From NCBI GenBank assembly GCA_036501535.1, contig DASYAE010000148.1, forward strand, positions 1 to 34,124: a DNA stretch of 34,124 nucleotides, written 5' to 3'. A program made the translations under genes and the position numbers. The notes under the pieces were generated by a model that saw nothing but the letters and a program-made list of their open reading frames with translations, had not been told where the DNA came from and made no database searches. Source of the DNA: DASYAE01 sp036501535. Lineage in GTDB: Bacteria; Actinomycetota; Actinomycetes; Streptomycetales; Catenulisporaceae. Below, piece after piece: positions 31,906-34,124 of the stretch; the first letter of the stretch is position 1; every line of letters begins with the position of its first letter.

Positions 31906-32541
31906 GTGCCGTCAGCCCCACCTGCGAAGGCACGACCGAGTGAACCCGACAGGGCCTCCGACGCCGCGTCGAGGACGCCGCAGTCCACAGCGCAGTCCAT
32001 AAGGATGAGCGCCGAGAGGCGGCGCGCGCACATCGTCCGGCTGGCCCTCAGCGAGTTCTCGACCGGCGGCTACTACGGCACGTCGACCGAGCGCATCGCC
32101 GATCTGGCCGGCATCTCGCAGCCCTACGTCTTCCGCCTGTTCACCGGGAAGAGCGGCCTGTTCCGGGCCTGCGCCGACCTGTGTTTCGACCAGCTCACCG
32201 ACGTGCTCATGAAGGCGGCCGAGCAGCGCCGGGAGGACGAGTCCGCCCTGGAGTCGATGGGCGTCGCCTACCACGGCCTGATCGCGGACCAGAGCGTCCT
32301 GCTCTTCCAGCTCCAGATGTATCTGTACGTCGCCTCGACGTCCACGGAGCCCGAGCTCGCCGAGATGGTGCGGCGGCGCTGGATGACGCTGTGGGACGCG
32401 GTGCGGAAGGGCTCCGGCTCGAGCGACGCCGAGGTCAACCGGTTCTTCGCCGCCGGAATGTACATCAACACTCTCATTGCGCTGGACATCCCGCTGGACA
32501 GCCGGTGCTGGGCGGGCCTGCGCCCGGCCGGCCCCGAGTAG
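31906..32541 (+). CDS. Second TetR-family regulator
   Basis: This 211-residue TetR has the helix-turn-helix at about 35-85 (RRRAHIVRLALSEFSTGGYY, IADLAGISQPYVFRLFTGK), preceded by an extra 30-residue Pro/Ser-rich leader. The ligand domain (about 90-200) has a YLYVASTSTEPELAEMVRRRW segment typical of TetR_C. It starts with GTG 31906 behind a very strong AGGAAAGGAGG, 45 bases after the first TetR stop, so the two are co-transcribed. The sequences are not near-identical, so this is not a recent duplication. It is closed by a strong hairpin. Confidence 0.9.
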   Translation: MPSAPPAKARPSEPDRASDAASRTPQSTAQSIRMSAERRRAHIVRLALSEFSTGGYYGTSTERIADLAGISQPYVFRLFTGKSGLFRACADLCFDQLTDVLMKAAEQRREDESALESMGVAYHGLIADQSVLLFQLQMYLYVASTSTEPELAEMVRRRWMTLWDAVRKGSGSSDAEVNRFFAAGMYINTLIALDIPLDSRCWAGLRPAGPE

Positions 32542-32618
32542 CGGGCGGGACGGCGACAGAAGCAGAACGAACCCGAAGGTGCGCCGGGACGCCGCTCCGT
32601 CCGCGACGCGACATGGGT

Positions 32619-32652
32619 GCCCGGGGCGGCCGTCGCAGCGGCCGCCCCGGGC
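32619..32652 (+). terminator. Strong hairpin terminator after the TetR pair
   Basis: GCCCGGGGCGGCCG (32619-32632) and its exact complement (32639-32652) form a 14-bp stem with a 6-base TCGCAG loop, followed by a T/A-rich stretch (CTTCCTATATATAT). Confidence 0.85.
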
Positions 32653-32666
32653 CTTCCTATATATAT

Positions 32667-34124
32667 GTGTCGGTGGGATCGCGATCGGCGGAGCTTGTGC
32701 GGCGGGCGTTGCGCGGGGCGCGGCGGGTCGTCGTACTGGACGATGATCCGACCGGTACGCAGACCGTGCGGGACCTGCCTGTTCTGACGCGCTGGACCGA
32801 AGACGACATCGGCTGGGCGTTGCGGCAGGACGCGCCGGGCTTCTTCGTGGTGACCAACACGCGCAGCCTTGGGCCCGCGCAGGCGGCCGCGTGGGTCCGG
32901 GAGGTCGTCTCGGCGTGTCAGGCTGTTGCGGAACGCGAGCGGGTTCGGCTCGCCTTCGCCAGCCGCGGCGACTCGACGCTGCGCGGGCACTATCCGCTGG
33001 AGACGGACGCGATCGCCGAACTCGTCCCGGTGGACGCGGTGCTGCTCTGCCCGGCCTATGTCGACGCCGGCCGGGTGACGATCGGCGGCGTGCACTACGT
33101 GCGCACGTCGGGTGATCTGCTTCCGGTCGCAGAAAGCGAATTCGCGCGCGATCCGGTCTTCGGGTACCGCTCGTCCCGGCTGGCCGACTGGGTCGAGGAG
33201 AAGACCCGGGGCCGGATCCGGGCCGGCGATGTTCTTGAGCTGACACTCGACGCGCTGCGCGGCGCGGATGCGCATACTGATGCGGAAACCGATACGGATG
33301 CACTGCGCGACAGGCTGGCCGAGGCCCGCGACGGCAGGGTGGTCGCCGTGGACGCGGTCGACGACGACGGCTTGCGGGCGGTCGTGCTCGGCGTCCTGGC
33401 CGCCGAGGCAGCCGGATCGCGGTTCGTCTACCGCGTCGGGCCGTCGTTCGTGCGGGCCCGCGTCGGCCAGGAGGCGCCGCCGCCGCTCGATGACGCGCTC
33501 CTCGCCGCGCTCGTCCGGCCGGGTGGGCACGGTCTCGTCGTGGTCGGGTCGCACGTCGGGCAGACGAATCGGCAGCTGGCGCGGCTCGCCGAGCGGCGGC
33601 GCTTCGTCGGCGTCGAGCTTGATGCGCGCAAAGTCGTCATTGACACAGCATCCGCTGATGACGTAGAAGCAACCGGCCATATCCGCGCCCTCGCCGCCAC
33701 GGCGATCGCAGCCCTCGGCGACTCGCTCGTCGTGCTGAGCACGTCCCGGACGCCGGTCACGGGGGCCGACGAGACAACGAGCCTTGACATCGCACGCCGG
33801 GTCAGTGTCGCGCTCACGCAGGTGGTCGGCGAGATCGTCGCAGCGCGCCGCCCTTCGTTCGTGGTCGCGAAAGGCGGCATCACTTCCGCCGACCTGGCCA
33901 CCAAGGCGCTGGGCATCGACCGCGCCTGGGTGCGCGGGTCGCTGCTTCCCGGGATCGTCTCGCTCTGGCAGGCGGCGTCCGGCCCGCCGCCGAGGCCGAC
34001 TTCGACCTCGGCATGCGGACCAACGTGGACGGCCTGCGCACGCTGCTTGAGCACGTCCGGCGGCACGACGCGCCGCCGGTCCTCGTCTTCTCCAGCTCGC
34101 TGGCGGTGTTCGGCAGCGACCCGG
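32667..34124 (+). CDS. Four-carbon acid sugar kinase (OtnK/DUF1537), C-terminus lost
   Basis: OtnK phosphorylates 3-oxo-tetronate in threonate/erythronate breakdown. The N-terminal substrate domain is clear (VVLDDDPTGTQTV, FFVVTNTRSL, SRGDSTLRGHYPLE, CPAYVDAGRVT). The C-terminal nucleotide domain (VVGSHVGQTNRQL, FVVAKGGITSADLATKALG) runs to LPGIVSLWQAASG near 33984. The final 40 or so residues are missing. Beyond this point the open frame is meaningless to the window end, and a different frame encodes DenD-like sequence. GTG 32667 is a guess: no ribosome-binding site is seen, and GTG 32673 or an upstream start is possible. TATATATAT directly precedes it. Confidence 0.82.
   Translation, partial: MSVGSRSAELVRRALRGARRVVVLDDDPTGTQTVRDLPVLTRWTEDDIGWALRQDAPGFFVVTNTRSLGPAQAAAWVREVVSACQAVAERERVRLAFASRGDSTLRGHYPLETDAIAELVPVDAVLLCPAYVDAGRVTIGGVHYVRTSGDLLPVAESEFARDPVFGYRSSRLADWVEEKTRGRIRAGDVLELTLDALRGADAHTDAETDTDALRDRLAEARDGRVVAVDAVDDDGLRAVVLGVLAAEAAGSRFVYRVGPSFVRARVGQEAPPPLDDALLAALVRPGGHGLVVVGSHVGQTNRQLARLAERRRFVGVELDARKVVIDTASADDVEATGHIRALAATAIAALGDSLVVLSTSRTPVTGADETTSLDIARRVSVALTQVVGEIVAARRPSFVVAKGGITSADLATKALGIDRAWVRGSLLPGIVSLWQAASGPPPRPTSTSACGPTWTACARCLSTSGGTTRRRSSSSPARWRCSAATR
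33989..34124 (+). pseudogene. DenD-like erythronate dehydrogenase, N-terminus missing
   Basis: In a frame different from the kinase, the sequence reads AEADFDLGMRTNVDGLRTLL, then VLVFSSSLAVFGSDP to the window end. This is the middle of an extended SDR of the D-erythronate dehydrogenase (DenD) type, where 'SGEAEADFDLG.R.N.DG' follows the Rossmann half. The first 60-70 residues, including the dinucleotide loop, are absent. DenD and OtnK genes are usual neighbours in tetronate pathways, so the junction looks like a deletion that fused two adjacent genes, or an assembly join. Confidence 0.7.

Overview
The window is high-GC DNA with strong third-position GC bias, GTG and TTG starts, many TetR regulators, an ECF41/SigJ-type sigma factor tail, a PknB-type kinase and a DUF2382 stress protein. 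This fits a filamentous actinomycete (Streptomyces, Catenulispora, Actinospica or a relative). The genus cannot be fixed by eye. I saw no tRNA, rRNA or CRISPR array.

Layout. 1-1.7 kb: the last codons of a sigma factor, then an IS3-family insertion sequence (orfA/orfB on the minus strand) with a visible -1 frameshift heptamer. 1.8-5.6 kb: a GAF-domain sensor, an acyl-CoA dehydrogenase-like flavoprotein and a convergent cytochrome P450. 5.7-11 kb: a PRC-barrel/DUF2382 protein, a TetR gene divergent from an NAD(P)-binding SDR with paired operator-like sites between them, a TraB-like protein and a large GT-C-type membrane protein. 11.4-18.5 kb: a Ser/Thr kinase with a WD40 propeller, a secreted GH3 glycosidase behind a perfect 20-bp palindrome, a secreted TIM-barrel hydrolase-like protein, and a CAP-domain gene broken by a 4-bp repeat frameshift.

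18.5-30.6 kb is the centrepiece: a one-direction (minus-strand), tightly coupled operon for a self-contained, highly reducing type II polyketide or fatty-acid-like synthase. Transcription order is malonyl-ACP transacylase, an unusually long ACP, holo-ACP synthase, ketoreductase, hotdog dehydratase 2, ketosynthase, dehydratase 1, Cys-less chain-length-factor-like KS, an 800-residue KS-CLF fusion, a KAS III-like protein with altered His/Asn, a two-domain SnoaL-like protein and an S-adenosylmethionine synthetase. Several neighbours overlap by ATGA or GTGA. The operon carries one intact KS, one Cys-to-Ala CLF and one fused KS/CLF pair, plus its own loading, phosphopantetheinylation and reduction enzymes. 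This suggests a polyene or partly reduced acyl product. No aryl-loading enzyme, methyltransferase, thioesterase or peptide synthetase is visible, so the product cannot be named. Two tandem TetR genes lie divergently upstream, with palindromes in the shared 570-bp promoter region.

32.6 kb to the end: a four-carbon acid-sugar kinase (OtnK, DUF1537) reading frame behind a strong hairpin. Near 33.98 kb it loses its C-terminus and runs, in another frame, into the middle of a DenD-like erythronate dehydrogenase. This is either a natural deletion or an assembly join.
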